64,000 bases of DNA from Telmatactis stephensoni (lineage: Eukaryota > Cnidaria > Anthozoa > Actiniaria > Isophelliidae). The notes beneath the pieces were generated by a model. It made no database searches, was not told the DNA's origin, and worked only from the letters and a program-made list of their open reading frames with translations. Numbering within the stretch: position 1 is the first letter of the stretch; every line of letters begins with the position of its first letter. Location: assembly GCA_029948255.1 (NCBI GenBank), contig JALIZF010001032.1, positions 1 to 64,000 of the forward strand, read 5' to 3'. Of this stretch, positions 10,616 to 23,674 are shown in pieces. A program made the translations under genes and the position numbers.

Positions 10616-13600
10616 TCATCGGATTCTGGAGAATAAATTTAATTCTGATTTGGATTCCTGCAAACAAAAAATAATAATAGTACTAAATAAATAATTACAA
10701 TATGAAAAAGTAAGAACAGTAATAAAAAATCATGACAATTGTACACACAAGCTAGTGTGGAGTGTCTGATTAATGTTTACATTAATTTGTCTGGCTAATG
10801 TTAATTTTGCACAATTAGGTTGTAGCAACAATTGTTACTAAGAAATTATTTTGAATTCACAATTATTTTTAAAACTTATTTTTTTGGAAATTAAATGAGG
10901 CATATTCTGCAACTCAAGAAGTTTAAGAGAATTGCTAAAATTCAAGAGCTTTTCAAGCATCCTTGAACATGTAAATCAAATTCCAGGAGTTTACCTTTTG
11001 TGACCGTGCTTTGCTAAAAACACTCCAGAAACGTAGAGTTTCATCTCCAGCTCCAGTAACAATCGCCTCACCATCAGGTGATACAGCCTGCACATGACAA
11101 AAATTACATCATTCTACATTAGTAAGTGAAACACAATGAACTTTCTTTAATCTGCTCCAAATTTGAAGCAAAATGCGTTTATTTATTTTGCCGATCAAAA
11201 GACAGAATGGCATTAACTTGCAGCTTTGGGTTATTTGGTTTTATAAGACTATCACCAATATTTTGTAAAAATATCAGCTGCTGAATATACAGCTGGAGAA
11301 TATTGTGGTTTGTGCTAAGCACAATAAGCTTACCAAGTATAGTACTCTATATGAATGTCCAGTAAGCTTTGCTACTTGTGTAAGGGAAGGGTATTTCCAA
11401 ACAAGAATCTGGTTCTGTGAATAACCATGTGTACTGACCTAAACAAATAATAATAATAATAATAAATCAGACGAGTCTGTATTTAATTATAGATCGAAAT
11501 GATGTATTAGCACAAGCAAGCACTACAAGCACTCAGGGGTTCAGGATACAAGAAAACTGAAGCAGCCTTCTCCGTGAATTTTAAAAAGGACAGTACAAAC
11601 ACAACCATTCACAGCTTTGCCTGATTTTACTGTGATTCCTATTTAGCATTGTTTGAGTACTTACTAGTTCATTAGAATGCTTTGACCAAGCAAGATTACA
11701 AACCTAAGAAAAATAAATCACAAATTAAATAGTGCATGTGTTCAATTTTTATCTGGAAACATAATTTTTTCAAGTTCCAAAAATCTGTAGAGATGACAAA
11801 AGTTCTTCTTGAACAACACAACTTATGGAAGGAGAAATTGAAAATAAAACTCACTTGTGATCCTGTATCAACACACTGCAATGGTTGAGCTGTTAGTGTG
11901 TTCCAGAATCTAATGCACCTATCAGCAGTTCCTCCTCCTGATGCTAGTAAACCATGCTGTAAATAAACAACAATTATTAGCAATATTCTAATAATGTTCA
12001 CTGCTATGATACCATTTGCTAGTTTTTACTCATATGGTTCATAAAAAATGCTGTTCTACAGTGTAGAGGTTTAAATGACAAAGTACTTGTACCAAAAAGA
12101 GTAACCAAAATTCTCTAATATCATTAATATCATTATTAAGTATTAAGTTTGAATTAAATTGAGTTTTCAAAGATATGATTGAGTGATGATACATGCCAAC
12201 ACTTTTAATCACTAGTAAGAAATGTACAGAGCTGCCATGTTGGCCAAAACATTGAATGTCAAAGTGGTAGCATAACTACTAACAACTATTTTGAGCTAAA
12301 GACTTTTTGAAACCAAAAATATATTTATTGATCTTACAAAAGGTGACGGTGTTATTTGTGGCAGATTAATCAGTTTTAAGTTTTCTCCATATCTTGCGAC
12401 AGTATTGTTGACACACTTTTGGTAGCTGGATAATTAACATGATAGCCCAGTGACAGAAACAGCCCAAATATTCAGGGGATACTTTGTTCAAATTCCTTTG
12501 CTAAGTTATTGGCCTAATGTTTCCGGCAACCTTGAAATTCAGATTTTTGCTTATTGATGACATCACATGGAAATCTAGCATATACACCCTGCTTCCAATA
12601 ATTGCCCTCCCTCTCCACCAATGGTACAACATCTCAGTTTCACATCCAACCTGATTTATTCAGTATGTATTACATACCTGGTGTGGTGACCACGCTATAG
12701 CTTTAACTGCCGCTGTATGTTCACTATACTGCTGTAATGGAACCACACCTGAAAGACTCCATACTAAAAGCTTGTTGTCATTGCCACCTGATGCTAAATG
12801 TTGACGATCTGGAGACCACTTTAGACCACAAACCTAGAATAACACATCAGAGATATTTTGTACATGGGGTTTACAATATCCAAGGGCATTTTATAATTCT
12901 TACTGCCACTTGTTTTTCACTTATAGAAAACAAACAAACAAAAAACAAACCAAACAAAATAAAACAAACCTTGTACCTTAATACCATGAATAAACCAAAC
13001 AAATTATGCATAGATATAACAACATTTTTGGTGACTTACCACCATGTGCATAATTATGCGTCCAGCCAGACTAAAGTCTCAATTGGGATTTGGTCAATAG
13101 GCTACTGGGAAGCCAGCAAAGTGTACAAACATTATATAGAAAACTCCGCCTCTGTCTGCATTTTTGGTAGCCTATTGACCAAATTCCCAATCAAGACTTT
13201 AGTCTGGCGGGACGTGTACTTTTGCACATGGTGGTAAATTTCTCTTTTTTACCAGTTATAGTTGGCTAGCAGATAATTTTTGCAATTCACTAGGGTTGTA
13301 TTTACCTCTTGTCTATGTCCCACAAGTCTGCCTTCTATAGATGTGGGCGTACGTATATCTCTTTGTAATATCAGTCTGTCTCTACTACCAGATGACAGGG
13401 TATCTCCATTCCATGCTAATGCACCTAATGCATAAAGACAAACAACTCACTGGATGAATTGAAGTGAACAAGAATGCTTAATCTACCAGAGTAGATTTTG
13501 TATGACTATGAAAATGGTACCATGCACAGTCACAGCACAGTTATGACTACAGGAATCTAAAATGTTTTTATAGACAACATGGCACTGACACAGTCATGGT

Positions 13601-16600
13601 ACGGTGAGGTCTGTTTCACAGTCATATGAAATCTGCTCTAATGACAATCCATTTGTTCTACTTTTAATTGTCTTTGATTACAAGTAAGTTTACATACCAA
13701 CTCTAGCCGAGTGTCCTTCCATGGTTGATACACGTTTGGGTGATGCAGCATTAATATCCCATATTTGTACTAATCCTTTGTAAGTCCCTACAGCTACCAT
13801 ACCACTCTATTAAGCAATTCAAACAAAATTGATTAATATAACTCTGTAGTACTCATATAATGCACATATCAAAATTTGGCCATAGAAGTTTCTTATAAAA
13901 TAATAATCTGGATAAAGAGCTACACATAGATGACTCCACCATAGGGTTAGTGGGGTTTGCAATAATTTATCATTCCATAGGTACATGTACAAGAATTTGA
14001 CATCCATTGAGCAGTTAGGGATGGAGAAACATTTAAATTACAACTTTTTGCTATCACAAGAGACCTTAGGCAAGTCACCTAATATTCTTTAAGATCAGCG
14101 AAAGGAGGGCATTTGTAGTGTGTACATGTAAGTTGTTAAGACAGCCAGGCACTGTTGTCTTTAAAATAGTAGCGTAAGGTTAAATTAATTAACCCAGTGC
14201 CTGGCCCCTAAAAGACTGTCTGCTATTACAGGGTGTATATCTTACCCTATCTGACCATGACACTGATGTTACTGAATCACCATCAGGTGAAAGATCACAC
14301 AACTTAGTCACCTGGTTAGAACAAGAAGGATAGTAAGTACACTATAAAAGTCATGCATGAATGACACAATACAGCAACCTTCACCACCACTACTGACAAT
14401 ATCGATGCTTAAAAATTTGTCCCTTTGGGATTCCTATTGTTATGTGACAGTAGTTAAGGGAGCAAAAGTTAATTAAAAAGTACTATCATCATCATGTACA
14501 ATGACTACTGTACCCTTATCATTTATCACCACTACTACTACTCCCATTGTCCCCAACACATTATCATCATCACCATCATCATCATCATCATCATCAGTAT
14601 CAACACCACTGCCACAACTTCCATCAACCCTACTATTGCCACCAACATCCCACAATCATTAGCACTAATAGGCCATTTGCATGATGGCATCATATACTAC
14701 AACTACCAGAATGCTTTGCCTACTTTCTTTTGTAAAAGAACTAGTGCTAATTGTTCTACTATTCTCAAAAGGGAATAAAAATCTGAATAAGAAAGAAAAT
14801 TTGTAGAGCATTCTGGTAGTTAATTGTAGTAAAATGACGCCATCGTGCAAATGGCCTATTATGGCCAATACTACCACCACTGACACTCTACACACTTATA
14901 TATTCTTACCTGACTGGTACAAGCACTCCATAAGTACACACATGTACCTAAACCAACACTTAGAATATTCTGAGCTGACCAGTCTACTAGATTTAAATAG
15001 AAGTCATCCTGCAAAATCACATTAATAAAAATTATTCATACTTCTGAGTGATTTCTAATAAATTACTAGGCATTTTTTTCTCCACTTTCACAGTACAGTG
15101 TACTAGCTTTGCCTAAGATGCACTAATCATCAGTACCCTTTCCTATCCATCCATCCATTTATTCATCTTCTATTTATCTTTCCATCCATTTGCCCATCTT
15201 TCTACTCATTTATCCACCTACTGACCCATCTTTCCATCCTTCCATTCATTCTTCTTTTCATCCATCCATTCATGTATTTTTACTATTTCTTACCTGGAGA
15301 TCAGGAGCATCTAAAACTTTGAAAGGAATTTTGGATATTTTTCTTGTAGACTGAAAATCAAAGTTAGAATTTAGTAAATCACTGAAGATAAATTAATAAA
15401 CACTAAATTTAATGGATGATAGTATTTACCTTCCTAGGAGATCGAAGTAATCTTTGACTGGAGGAATAAAGAAGAAACATCAAAGATTGATATCATCAAA
15501 GATATTCACATACATGTAGTACTAAACTCAATTGAGAGTAAACTAAGGTAAAACAGCATTATTCTAAAGTACAAGGAACAATGTACACTATACAATATTA
15601 AGTGGTCCACATGCATCTCTGATCATATAGTTGTATTTTTGAGTTCTGAAGCAGAAGTTTAAGTTTGATTAAAAGGATCAATGACACTTCTAGTAGGTTG
15701 TTCTTGCTAAGAGCCTTTTACACATCCACTGTTATAATGACTACTAAGACCAACACTATATATTATTGTACCTTTTCTTTCCTACAGGTGATAATGAGTA
15801 TGCTGTGGATGATTGTGCTTCTTCTTTTTGGCTTCTTCTAACTTGATACTTCAACAATCAAACAATCAAACATGTTTTTATATACTACCAGACATTTTCA
15901 TTATAAAATTGACTTTTGTTACAAAATTATTGCTATAAGCTAAATGCATTTTAATTATCCAATTGACACCCATTATTTTCCAACTAAATACCATGTTTTA
16001 AAGATCATAATTCAATATTAATTTAGTTTGAATAAATCAGACTACCTTTGGACAAAACTAAAGCCTGGTTCACACTTGCAAAATTAATTGTCTCAATCGT
16101 AATCATAAACTACAATAATTGGGCTAATTATTAGCCTAAGATCTAGTGTGAATAGAAAATGAGAATTTGCGTTAATAATTTTTTGACAATGTCCAAACAA
16201 TTTTTGATTAGTAGTCCATGCAACAGCTAGGGGCCAATTGGTGAACTGTGATAACAGTGCTAGTGTAAACCAGGCTATACTTAGGACCACTGGCCGATTA
16301 TAAGACTGATGCTCGACCACATGACCATTTACATGTACATGTAATTCAGTGTTGCCTCCAAACAAACACTGAATTTAAATCCTGAAACTCACCTGAAATA
16401 CATTATGAACATAATTACTGTTGCTTGAAAGTACTTTACGATCCTCAGTTTGATAATCCTGGTATTAAATCACAAATAAAACACAATTTAAAAAAACAAT
16501 TATAAAATGACATAATTATGTAATCTTCCAATAACAAAAAGACTTGATTGGGAAAATGTAAGATACCTAAAACACCGTGTTTTCTTAGTACATTAAATGT

Positions 16601-19600
16601 AATTCTGTTGATAGAGTGGTTTTCATAAACCCGTGAAATAGATACTAAACTAATACACATTAGTAGACTTAATTCTATTGTTTTCTTTTGTTCTTATTTG
16701 ACTATTACACATTAACTGCTAGTATTTATTTTACAGGTTTATGAAAACCACTTTATAATAAATTCTACACATTGGACCAATACCTTTAGATCTTCTATTC
16801 CAGCACCTAACAATTCGTTTTTTAGAAGACATTGATAAGCTACACCCTCTAAAAGATAAATAAGGACAAGATAATGGCAACACATACAATATATACAGAA
16901 TATGAATTAACTCTGCAGGTGTAAACACATTTGGTCATAGAACTTTGTATTTTGACCTTTTTTTTTACAAAATAAGAAGTCTGAAAACTAGCAAGTGAAG
17001 TTTGGGCTGCAGTTATAATAAATATTATAATTGAATGAATGAATAAAAATCTGTAACATCCCTGAAAACAGATTAATTATAGTTTACTTGTACATACAAA
17101 AATTACTGAATATTTTGAGATGTATCTGTTCATGACTTATTTTATGTAAAAAAAGGTGCTGAATAGGCCATTTGCATGATGGCGTCATTAATACTACAAC
17201 TACCAGAAGGCTTTGCCCACTTTCTTTTGTAAAACAATTAGTGTCAATTGTTTTGCTATTCTCAAAAGGCAATAAAAATCTGAATAAGAAAGAAAATTCG
17301 TAGTAAGAGCATTCTGGTAGTTGTAGTAAAATGACGCCATCGTGCAAATGGCCTATTGAAAATTGAACTTAAATTAATTTACAACAGAAATGCATGGATG
17401 TTCTGTGATGATGTCAAGTAGTGGTGCTTGTAGTTAGTCATACATATTTCTTTATGATTTGGTTAAGAATTAGCTATCTACTATAAAACAAACATTTCAA
17501 TAAAAATGTGCCTCAAAATAACTTATAAATTATGTAATTATTGCCAAAAATCTGCAAAAACATGCAGACGAACAACAGACACCACTTCTTGACATCAATG
17601 AACACCACAGGTAACCCAATCCAATTTAGTAGAAAATGTAACCTCTCTTTTAAAATTGTATTTGTCCTTCGTAAATTTTAGATGGATTTTCAAAATCAGA
17701 GACCTTTCTCATACAATAAGCTTTGATATACTTGCCATCCTTTAAAGGCTTAAAAACCTAGCTCTGTCAGTAATATCAGTCTAAGCACTCTTTTTATTTC
17801 TATTTATTATACTTGTTTAAGAAAGTTGACTACATTGCAACCATTTTGTCAGTAAAGACTTCAACACACAGTTGGAAAAAAATATTGCAGGTCAGGATGC
17901 AACCATTTTTGCTGTAAATGTAAAAAAAATGCAGGGTAATACTGTACCTTTATTATCTGTTGCAGTTTCTCTGTTTATACTCTTTGAACTAGGGTCATTG
18001 TTTTCCTGTACAAAGTTGTGGTTTGACTGCCATATTGTTCCTACACGACTAGGGATGAACCTGGTAAATCAATTTTTATAATTGTAAATTATTATAATTA
18101 TTATATTATTAATTGTAGTTCACATGAGGCCTTCCACTACTGAGAGATATCAATTATTTAAATCCTTGGCTTTGCCATAGCCTAAGCTTTCATTGATATA
18201 TTGACAAAAGACAAGGTTACAATAAAGCAATCTTTCCTGGTCATACAAGGCCTCTTCAAAAACTAATACTTTGTTTCACTATGCAACTTGAAGGACAACT
18301 TCAACTTCAATACTGAAATGTTATTCATTATTTGAAACCCGTTAGGATCTGTCAAATACATACCTATCACCATATCTGTCTTTGATTGGAGACATACTAG
18401 GACTGCTGTGCCGAACACACAGTGGCTGAAAAACAAATTCATATTGTCAGACAGAATACAAAATAATTAATCCTGTGACATGAAAGATCATGACATGATC
18501 AATACTGGGGAAAACAGTGATTCTATCAACATTTATGAACACTTCAAAAAGAGGTGTTGCTATGATTCCATTTTCCTAATCAGGTGATGACTAAATATGT
18601 ACTTACTGACTGAAGGGGAGGGCCAGATAGGAAAATAGTTGGTCTCCAGGGAAAGATTTTGGTGAGTGGTGCAAGGGTGCAGTCATGCACCCCTCTTGAG
18701 ATACATTGTAATTTTTGGCCTTTTTCTTTTGAATACTTTAATTTCCAAATACCCTCTTAATCCTCTCAACAAGACACTGTTTCTGATTTCCACAACACTG
18801 TACCCATCCTGACCAACATTATGCTGGATCAGCCTCTGAGGGAGTGAAAAGTGCACTCGATCTCTACCCCCTCCCTCCATCAGTGCTCTAGTTTATGGGT
18901 ATTCAAAGGTACATTGAGCTATACAGATTAGACATAAGTCAAAACAAGGATGTGAGAATTAATAGTGAGCATCTTGTTTAATGTAGTCCCAGGTGGAAAT
19001 ATTTATTAAGATCTTATAAGATTCTTATTAAGATTCTTAATAAGATATCTTAATAAGAATCTTGTAAGATCTTATAAAAATCTTGTAAGATCTTGTAAGA
19101 TCTTATAAGATTCTTATAAGATCTTATAAGATTCTTATAAGTTCTTATAAGAATCTTATAAGATCTTATAAGATCTTATAAGAATCTTGTAAGAATCTTA
19201 AAAAATTCTTAATAAGAATCTTATTAAGAATCTTAATAAGAATCTTATAAGATCTTACAAGATCTTACAAGATTTTTATAAGATCTTACAAGATTCTTAT
19301 TAAGATATCTTACAAGATCTTGTAAGATCTTAAAAGAATCTACTATGAAAGTAAGCCACTCAAGCAATAAACAAATATTATTCATTTCTTTATTATGACT
19401 CTAAAGCCTTTATACAATATATCTACACCAATGAAAGGTTACTTTAAAATTACATTAAACTGCAACTTTGTAATAATTATTTCTATATTTTGGATTTTAT
19501 GAGTCTTTCTACAAATGGTTTTAATTAATTAATTTAAGAAGGAAAATTCAAGAAAGTTATGTTGTATCACTTATCTGTTGGCTAGTGATCAAGTCCAAAC

Positions 19601-22081
19601 CTTGAACACACATGGAAATCATATAATTCCATGCATATTCTTCAATGCTGGTACAGTCTGTTTGAGTTTAATTAACACAGTCTGTTGTCATAAATTATCT
19701 CTTGCTTTTCTAATACATTTTTTCCATAACATCTATAAATTAAAATAAATCATAATTACTTCAAATGTTTAAAAGTTTGAGCGAGAAGAATTGGTGTGTT
19801 ATTTATTTGATAATATCAGTCAACCAGGTACCACTACCAGGTCGAAGCGCTTCTATTACACAATTTTGGTGACTTGGTTATAGTTATGAAGCGTAGAAGC
19901 TACTCTATTTACAGAAATGAAATTTATAAATACTTCAAGGTTTCACTGTTATAAAAAGCAAGAACTTACCAGCTCAATTTTCAAAATTGTGACTTGATTC
20001 TTGATCGTAACATATGAAGTAAAAATAGGTCATTGAATGCTCCAGCAACCGTTCAGACTTCTACTTCTCCAAGGCCTTGCTTTTCTCCTAAACAATGCCT
20101 AACATTTACAGTTATTGTAATAACTGCGTTTTTCTGCTCCATTTAACGGCAATAAAAGCCATTAAGCATTGGAGACTTTTCCGTAGTTAGAACGTTGTTG
20201 ATTTCAGCACCGAATCCGCCAAAACCATTTGAATGCTATCACGTGATTAAATACTTTGTGTTCATTGGGTACTTGTGAATATCCGCTGGTCAGTCAGCCT
20301 GCACCTTCACTTGAGAGCCGCCATGTTTGTCAAATACGAACTTGAAACGTGGGTCAGAACAAAAGTTGAGATATCTCATATTTTTCAGTCAAAACTTGTT
20401 AATGGCACCAAAGTTTTCAAGTCTCTCAATCGCTATGCATTTTTTTATAGCAAACAGGATTGTATTTTTGCACAAAATATCGCTGGATCGAAGCTTTAGA
20501 TGTACAGTAGCAATGACCAGTTTACATTCTTAAATCTATTTGTTTGCAAAAAACCCTATCACATTGCCATAAAGGTTTTTTTTTTTTGCCATACAAGGTT
20601 ATATATTTATTATTATTAAGATTTCATTCACAGAGTTCATTCAGATGTTAATTAGATCTTTGTCAAATCTTATAAAGATCTTGTGATTTTTTTTCTTGAC
20701 AAAATTGTTAAGATTCTTAAGTTATAAGATTTCATTAAGATCTTAATAAAATTTTGCAAATTTTTAATAAGATCTTGAATTCAGTGGTATTGATCTTTAT
20801 TAAGATTCTTAAAAGAATTCATTAAGATCTCAATAAGATCTTTGCAAAATCTTTAGTTAATAAAATCTTGATTTCTGTTATATAAATTTCTTGACAAGAT
20901 CTTATTACTGTCCTTATAAGATTTCATTAAGATCTTAATAAGATCTTATTAAGATCTTTGCAAAATCTTAATAAGATCTCAATTTCTGTGATGACCTTTC
21001 TTAACAAGATCTTATTAAGATTCATATAAGCTAGATTGCATTAAGATCTTAATAAGATCTTATTAAGATCTTTGCAAAATCTTAATAAGATCTTAATTTC
21101 TGTGATTACCTTTCTTAACAAGATCTTATTAAGATTCTTATAAGATTGCATTAAGATCTTAATAAGATCTTATTAAGATCTTTGCAAAATCTTAATAAGA
21201 TCTTGATTTCTGTGATATTGGATCTTATTAAGATTCTTATAAGATTTCATTAAGATCTTAATAAGATCTTAATAAGATCTTAATTTCTGTGAAGACCTTT
21301 CTTAACAAGATCTTATTAAGATTCTTATAAGATCTTATTAAGATCTTAATAAGATCTTAAACATCTTACTTTATGAAAAATCTTACAAGATTTAATAATA
21401 AGATCATATTTAAGATTGTGAATCTTATCTTATTAAGATCTTATTAAGAAATCAAATCTTGTAAGATTCTTATAAGATCTTATAAGATCTTGTAAGATCT
21501 TACAAAGTTTTCCACCTGGGGAAGGCTGCTCACATGATGTTGTCCAATATTTGCTTATCTTTCCAGCAACACAACATCAATGCCATCGACCATCAGGTGA
21601 GATGGTTGATATAAATGGTAAAGTACACCGGTTTAATATCATGATAATATCATGCGTAGTATATGGCAGGTGGGCTATGAAGTTTAGCATGTTATAGCAA
21701 CACTGCAGGTTTTTAATTGTGATTGTTACCACACTGCCATTGGTTGAAGTAACTGAAAGTGTTTTGTTCTCAGATTCTGGAAATTCCCTTGGTGATAGCA
21801 AATTATCTTAGTCTCTTTGCTTCATGCTAACACTGCACTGCTCGATCAGCAAAGACCTCGTAAAAAATTCACAACGCAAAGCCCCAAAGCATACTAAGCT
21901 GTCAACATTTTTGTTCCTTTATGCAGAACAGGACATAGGAATGACAAAGACTTTTCAAGCCATAAGAAAACTGTTTGACAGTACAGCATGAATGACAGTA
22001 TCATGTACAAAATAGACTTACTGATCCCATTGGAGATACTCCTGGACTTCTTAACAATCTGCGTTCATATTCTGGATCCAT
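10616..22081 (-). CDS. FZR1: Fizzy-related protein / Cdh1, APC/C co-activator (18 coding exons, 485 aa)
   Basis: WD40 co-activator that recruits D-box/KEN substrates to the anaphase-promoting complex from late mitosis through G1. Coding exons in transcript order: 22081-22022, 18425-18364, 18060-17948, 16848-16784, 16458-16393, 15848-15772, 15457-15430, 15350-15294, 15008-14910, 14311-14246, 13806-13698, 13424-13306, 12833-12678, 11956-11855, 11703-11665, 11438-11334, 11087-10995, 10657-10616. All junctions are GT/AG and in phase (1458 nt). Visible features: start [12 protein letters not shown]-box DRFIPSR (residues 40-46) split by an intron; [18 protein letters not shown] on a 28-nt microexon; [16 protein letters not shown] leading into the seven-blade propeller (about 190-470); [18 protein letters not shown]-terminal IR tail. 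These mark Cdh1 rather than Cdc20. Length fits the family (human about 493-496). Introns are loaded with MITEs; the first is 3.6 kb. Confidence 0.96.
11440..11465. repeat. (AAT)n microsatellite in an FZR1 intron
   Basis: Short AATAATAAT run directly upstream (on the minus strand) of the exon at 11334-11438. Confidence 0.85.
13036..13237. mobile_element. MITE with about 75-bp inverted ends, in an FZR1 intron
   Basis: The left end TTACCACCATGTGCATAATT and right end TTTTGCACATGGTGGTAA are inverted repeats that continue through CAGACTAAAGTCT and TTTGGTCAATAGGCTAC to about 75 bp each, at roughly 85-90% identity. No ORF of its own. Confidence 0.8.
13488..13639. mobile_element. MITE (AGAGTAGATTTTGTATGACT ends) in an FZR1 intron
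   Basis: The left AGAGTAGATTTTGTATGACT pairs with the right AGTCATATGAAATCTGCTCT, and internal TACCATG/CATGGTA motifs also pair. It lies 60 bp from the exon at 13306-13424. Confidence 0.7.
14565..14600. repeat. (CAT)n microsatellite
   Basis: An ATC/CAT trinucleotide run inside an FZR1 intron, within a wider ACC/ATC-rich patch (14480-14660). Asp-rich or His/Ile-rich frames over it are artefacts. Confidence 0.85.
14669..14858. mobile_element. MITE family A, copy 1 (AGGCCATTTGCATGATGGC ends)
   Basis: Ends TAGGCCATTTGCATGATGGC and GCCATCGTGCAAATGGCCTA are inverted repeats extending through the CTACAACTACCAGAATGC region. The interior (TTCTCAAAAGG..AATAAAAATCTGAATAAG) is nearly identical to the copy at 17164-17356, so this is a real multi-copy family. 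Confidence 0.88.
15136..15275. repeat. CCAT/TTCAT-rich degenerate microsatellite
   Basis: Repeated TCCATCCATTCATTC-like units in the FZR1 intron just upstream (plus-strand sense) of the exon at 15294-15350. Confidence 0.7.
16062..16276. mobile_element. MITE (AGCCTGGTTCACACTTGC ends)
   Basis: AGCCTGGTTCACACTTGC at the left and TGCTAGTGTAAACCAGGCT at the right are inverted ends; AATTATT/CAATTGG motifs inside are loosely complementary. It sits between FZR1 exons at 15772-15848 and 16393-16458. Confidence 0.72.
17164..17356. mobile_element. MITE family A, copy 2
   Basis: Same ends and interior as 14669-14858, with about 10% difference and small indels. Both copies lie in FZR1 introns in the same orientation, 2.5 kb apart, each flanked by AT-rich sequence. 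Confidence 0.88.
18988..21520. mobile_element. 2.5-kb non-autonomous element with AAGATCTTATAAGATC arrays
   Basis: It begins CCCAGGTGGAAA and ends with the exact complement TTTCCACCTGGG. The inner flanks are dense arrays of AAGATCTTA/TTAAGATC/TTATAAGA palindromic units: a left block of about 350 bp (19000-19345) and a right block of about 870 bp (20640-21505). The right block includes a longer unit of roughly 114 bp (CTTTCTTAACAAGATC...TTTCTGTGATGACC). The 1.3-kb centre (19345-20640) is ordinary AT-rich sequence with no ORF above 75 codons. No target-site duplication is obvious. It occupies most of the first FZR1 intron. Confidence 0.72.
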
Positions 22082-22878
22082 GTTTATCAACTAGAATTCA
22101 AACTTTTCCTGGAAACAATTTACAAGAAATATTACTCACTAAGACTTACAAATGGTTGTCTGACTAAACAAAACACCAGGACTGATGTTATAAATTATGA
22201 ATTCAAAACAAACCAAGTCGATTTTGATAATACTGATTTCAGAGACTATTTTGTGAGCTCTAAATTCAAAGAAAATACTCACCTTTTCCCAGAAAACTTT
22301 AAATCCAATGTATTTACTAGTTCGAACGTCAACAGAGAGAATACAGTCTTTCAAGGCAAAGTTTTTCGTTTCCAATGAGATGGACAGATAGTCGTTGAGT
22401 CAAGAACAGCAAAAATAAACAGTATTCACGACCAAATCCAGTCAATAAACTTTTCCCACAGTGTTGTTAGTCATCAGTTACTTAAAACCAATGAAAAATT
22501 AAAAGCACTTGGAAAAAAATCCCGTATTTGATAGCCAAGAAGTTGTGTCTTTCAACGTCTCGTCTTTCAAGGTGAAATGGTTCTTCATCCATTCAACGTC
22601 TCGTTAAGTCCACATGTAGCTTTTCTATTCAATTTCCTGGTCACCTAAGCAACTCATCTGCTGTGGAGCTTTCTGGCTGTAAAACAGATTGATAAAAGTG
22701 TGATATTTTGACGATCCACGTGCAATTTTTCTTTAGGTTTTTTCAAATTCAACGGATGTTTTTGACGCCTCTACATCCGGGATCTTTGAACGAATATAAA
22801 AACCGAGGAAGACTGGGTCCACAGTCCTCATATCAGATATCAGAGTAACCAAGGGCGACTTCTAATATCCTGACGTTT
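22082..22878. other. FZR1 upstream region (5' UTR and promoter expected)
   Basis: Directly upstream of the FZR1 start, TTCCAG followed by GAAAAGTTTGAATTC (near 22111 on the minus strand) looks like an acceptor of a 5' UTR exon. No TATA or initiator motif stands out. The rest holds no ORF above 78 codons. Confidence 0.4.
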
Positions 22879-22997
22879 ATAAATAGAGGATATTACATGG
22901 GCGCGCGGAGATACGGATTTTATCTTCGAGTGTTGAGTCTTTTCAACAAGAGAAGATAAAACCGTATCTCCAAGCGAACATGTAATATTCTATTTAT
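22879..22997. mobile_element. MITE (ATAAATAGAGGATATTACAT ends)
   Basis: The left ATAAATAGAGGATATTACAT and GGAGATACGGATTTTATCTTC pair with the right GAAGATAAAACCGTATCTCC and ATGTAATATTCTATTTAT. The whole 119 bp folds into one imperfect hairpin around a GTTGAGTCTTTTCAAC loop. Confidence 0.8.
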
Positions 22998-23674
22998 CAT
23001 ATAATTATCAAATCAAGAGACAACAAACTATCTTTAGAATAAATGCGCTCAATTAACCATGGTAACGATCTTTTCACTAGTGAAAAGAACAAGTTTTCGA
23101 ACTTAAGAAATATAGGTATTTTATAAATAACTAGACGCTAATGAAGCGTGAAGTCGGGCTACTTGAGCGTAAAATTATTTGTTGTTTGCAGCGCGAAGAT
23201 AAACACTTGCGACGTGAGAAAGTTAAGTGCTGAAAGTTAAGTTAACATAGAAAGTTAAGTGCTGCGAGCAGAAAACAGCTGGTGTATCCACGTTAGCAGA
23301 ACTGTTCCCCTAAAACTCACGAAAGTACACCGCTTTCTCTGATATATGAAATGTTTCTTGTCTATCTCTTGTGCGTTGTGTGACGAACATTGCTAGTTGA
23401 CCTTCAACGGTTGAACTACAAAACATAATTCTCCAGGATCAGTGTCGAACACACACTATGACAGTTCAAAATATTTAGCACTTTGAGTAAGAGTAATTTT
23501 TCAAACAATCACAAACGGCTAGCGTTGGCGGCAATGATTATAAAACTAACTGATTTTAAAAAGCTAGTTGCATCACGGTCAAAGATACAGAAGATACCGC
23601 ATTGTCTACTGTATTTGACGCTTTATAGTATAAAATTTTCTTTCATAGGGTAACCAAATATATTGCAGAGATTC

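Noticed and set aside
12737..13237. 166-codon plus-strand frame
   Set aside because: It is antisense to FZR1 exon 12678-12833 and then runs through an intron and a MITE.
17872..18081. 69-codon plus-strand frame
   Set aside because: Shadow of the FZR1 exon at 17948-18060 on the other strand.
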